From Portunus trituberculatus (taxonomy: Eukaryota; Arthropoda; Malacostraca; Decapoda; Portunidae): a DNA stretch of 64,000 nucleotides. The notes under the pieces were generated by a model that made no database searches, was not told the DNA's origin, and worked only from the letters and a program-made list of their open reading frames with translations. Where the stretch lies: NCBI RefSeq assembly GCF_017591435.1, contig NC_059272.1:4252292-4316291 (forward strand). Direction: 5' to 3'. Of this stretch, positions 63,223 to 64,000 are shown one piece after another (the first letter of the stretch is position 1; each line of letters begins with the position of its first letter). The translations under genes and the position numbers were made by a program.

Positions 63223-64000
63223 CTAGAAGGGGTGAGAGGGGAAAACTTAGGAGAGGCAATTTGTCTGTCAATAAATGTATCTCTCCCTAAAAGAATAAAT
63301 AGTTAATTATAATTAATTAATTAATCTTATTTTAATAATTATTAAAATAAAATCAATATAAACTATTTGGTGTAGAGTTGGACTGGATAGTAATGTGTGG
63401 CTTTATCTTGCTTTCTGACTCACACTGTCATTAGAATTTCAACATCCTCTCTAATAAGCAAGACTGTGGAATTCTACATCACTCCAATCAAAAACCCACC
63501 ACAGCAAAATGATAATGAAAATATACAAGAATTTTCCACACATATGGGGCACTGTGCATGGAAAGGTAGTCACACCCAATTTATTGTATATACAGTAACA
63601 ATAATTTCGCCCTTCTTGTAGATAATGGTAGTATATGCAACACCACTTAGAAGGTATAAAGTCCCTATCAACACCCGGGAGTGTGGACACAGGAGAAGGG
63701 AGTTAAATCTTAGGAGACAAGGTAGGTAGAGGATGATAAGGTGATTTGAAGCCACAGTACACAGTAACTCAGTGACCAATCATTGAACAGTCTTGTGGCA
63801 TTCATAGCTAGCAACCAATCAGACAACAGAGGCCCTTTTACACACACTTTTGTGAAATATAGGTGTCTGTAATGGAAGTGATCTTTTAAGTGCAACAATG
63901 TCTGGCCATCATTCTGGTGAGGTTGGTTGCGTGCCCCTCCCATCAGGAGGGAGTAAACATCTTTATATAAACTTTGTGTAGGGCTTTTCTTCACAATCCT
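63223..64000. other. right edge of window, intronic
   Basis: AT-rich from 63290 to 63370. No exon recognised. The gene's earlier exons must lie beyond 64000. Open frames on the minus strand here show no family motif. Confidence 0.45.

Noticed and set aside
63710..63994. Additional 5' exon of the MYBBP1A-like gene
   Set aside because: No clear acceptor/donor pair in the right phase and no helical-repeat character.

Overview
The window is eukaryotic nuclear DNA, most likely from a decapod crustacean and probably a crab. This is inferred from intron-rich genes with GT/AG junctions, very long (GT)n, (GA)n and (AT)n arrays, and non-LTR retrotransposon and tRNA-SINE families of a kind I associate with brachyuran genomes. 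There is no prokaryotic gene organisation.

Two host genes were reconstructed exon by exon, both on the minus strand. (1) The 5' part of a eukaryotic translation initiation factor 4H gene: coding exons at 9324-9293, 6984-6798 and 4624-4474, in phase, giving a glycine/arginine-rich N-terminus followed by an RRM. A GC-rich, TATA-containing promoter lies just above 9324. The rest of the gene was not found below 4474. (2) The 3' part of a gene for a Myb-binding protein 1A / DNA polymerase V (Pol5)-like nucleolar protein: twelve coding exons from 63222 down to the stop at 12430. Every junction phase is compatible, and together they give 1153 residues plus a stop (3462 nt). The N-terminal exons lie beyond the right edge. 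The two genes are tandem, with the Pol5-like stop about 3.1 kb upstream of the eIF4H start codon. The protein products have no known direct partnership; one acts in translation initiation and the other in nucleolar rRNA biology.

Layout: 1-4473, eIF4H downstream side with duplicated LINE debris and (GT)n arrays; 4474-9420, eIF4H exons, with a purine-rich intron 2 and a SINE and LINE tails in intron 1; 9421-12429, intergenic with a PIF/Harbinger-like MITE; 12430-13918, terminal repeat-rich exon of the Pol5-like gene; 13919-23294, a 9.4 kb intron with a 5'-truncated LINE, an inverted LINE duplication and a Tigger element; 23295-28497, a cluster of five exons; 28498-35568, a 7 kb intron holding a nest of DNA transposons; 35569-36654, two exons; 36655-54945, an 18.3 kb intron filled almost entirely by LINEs (an RTE interrupted by Tigger, two convergent L2/CR1-like copies, two tandem jockey/CR1-like copies); 54946-63222, four exons with compound microsatellites between them.

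The most interesting non-genic signals are these: jockey/CR1-like LINE 3' ends repeatedly fused to (AC)n arrays; tRNA-derived SINEs lodged between such arrays and LINE tails; a multi-level nest of terminal-inverted-repeat transposons; a LINE inverted repeat with arms of about 360-400 bp; and a very long (CT)n(CA)n tract starting about 14 nt past a 5' splice site.
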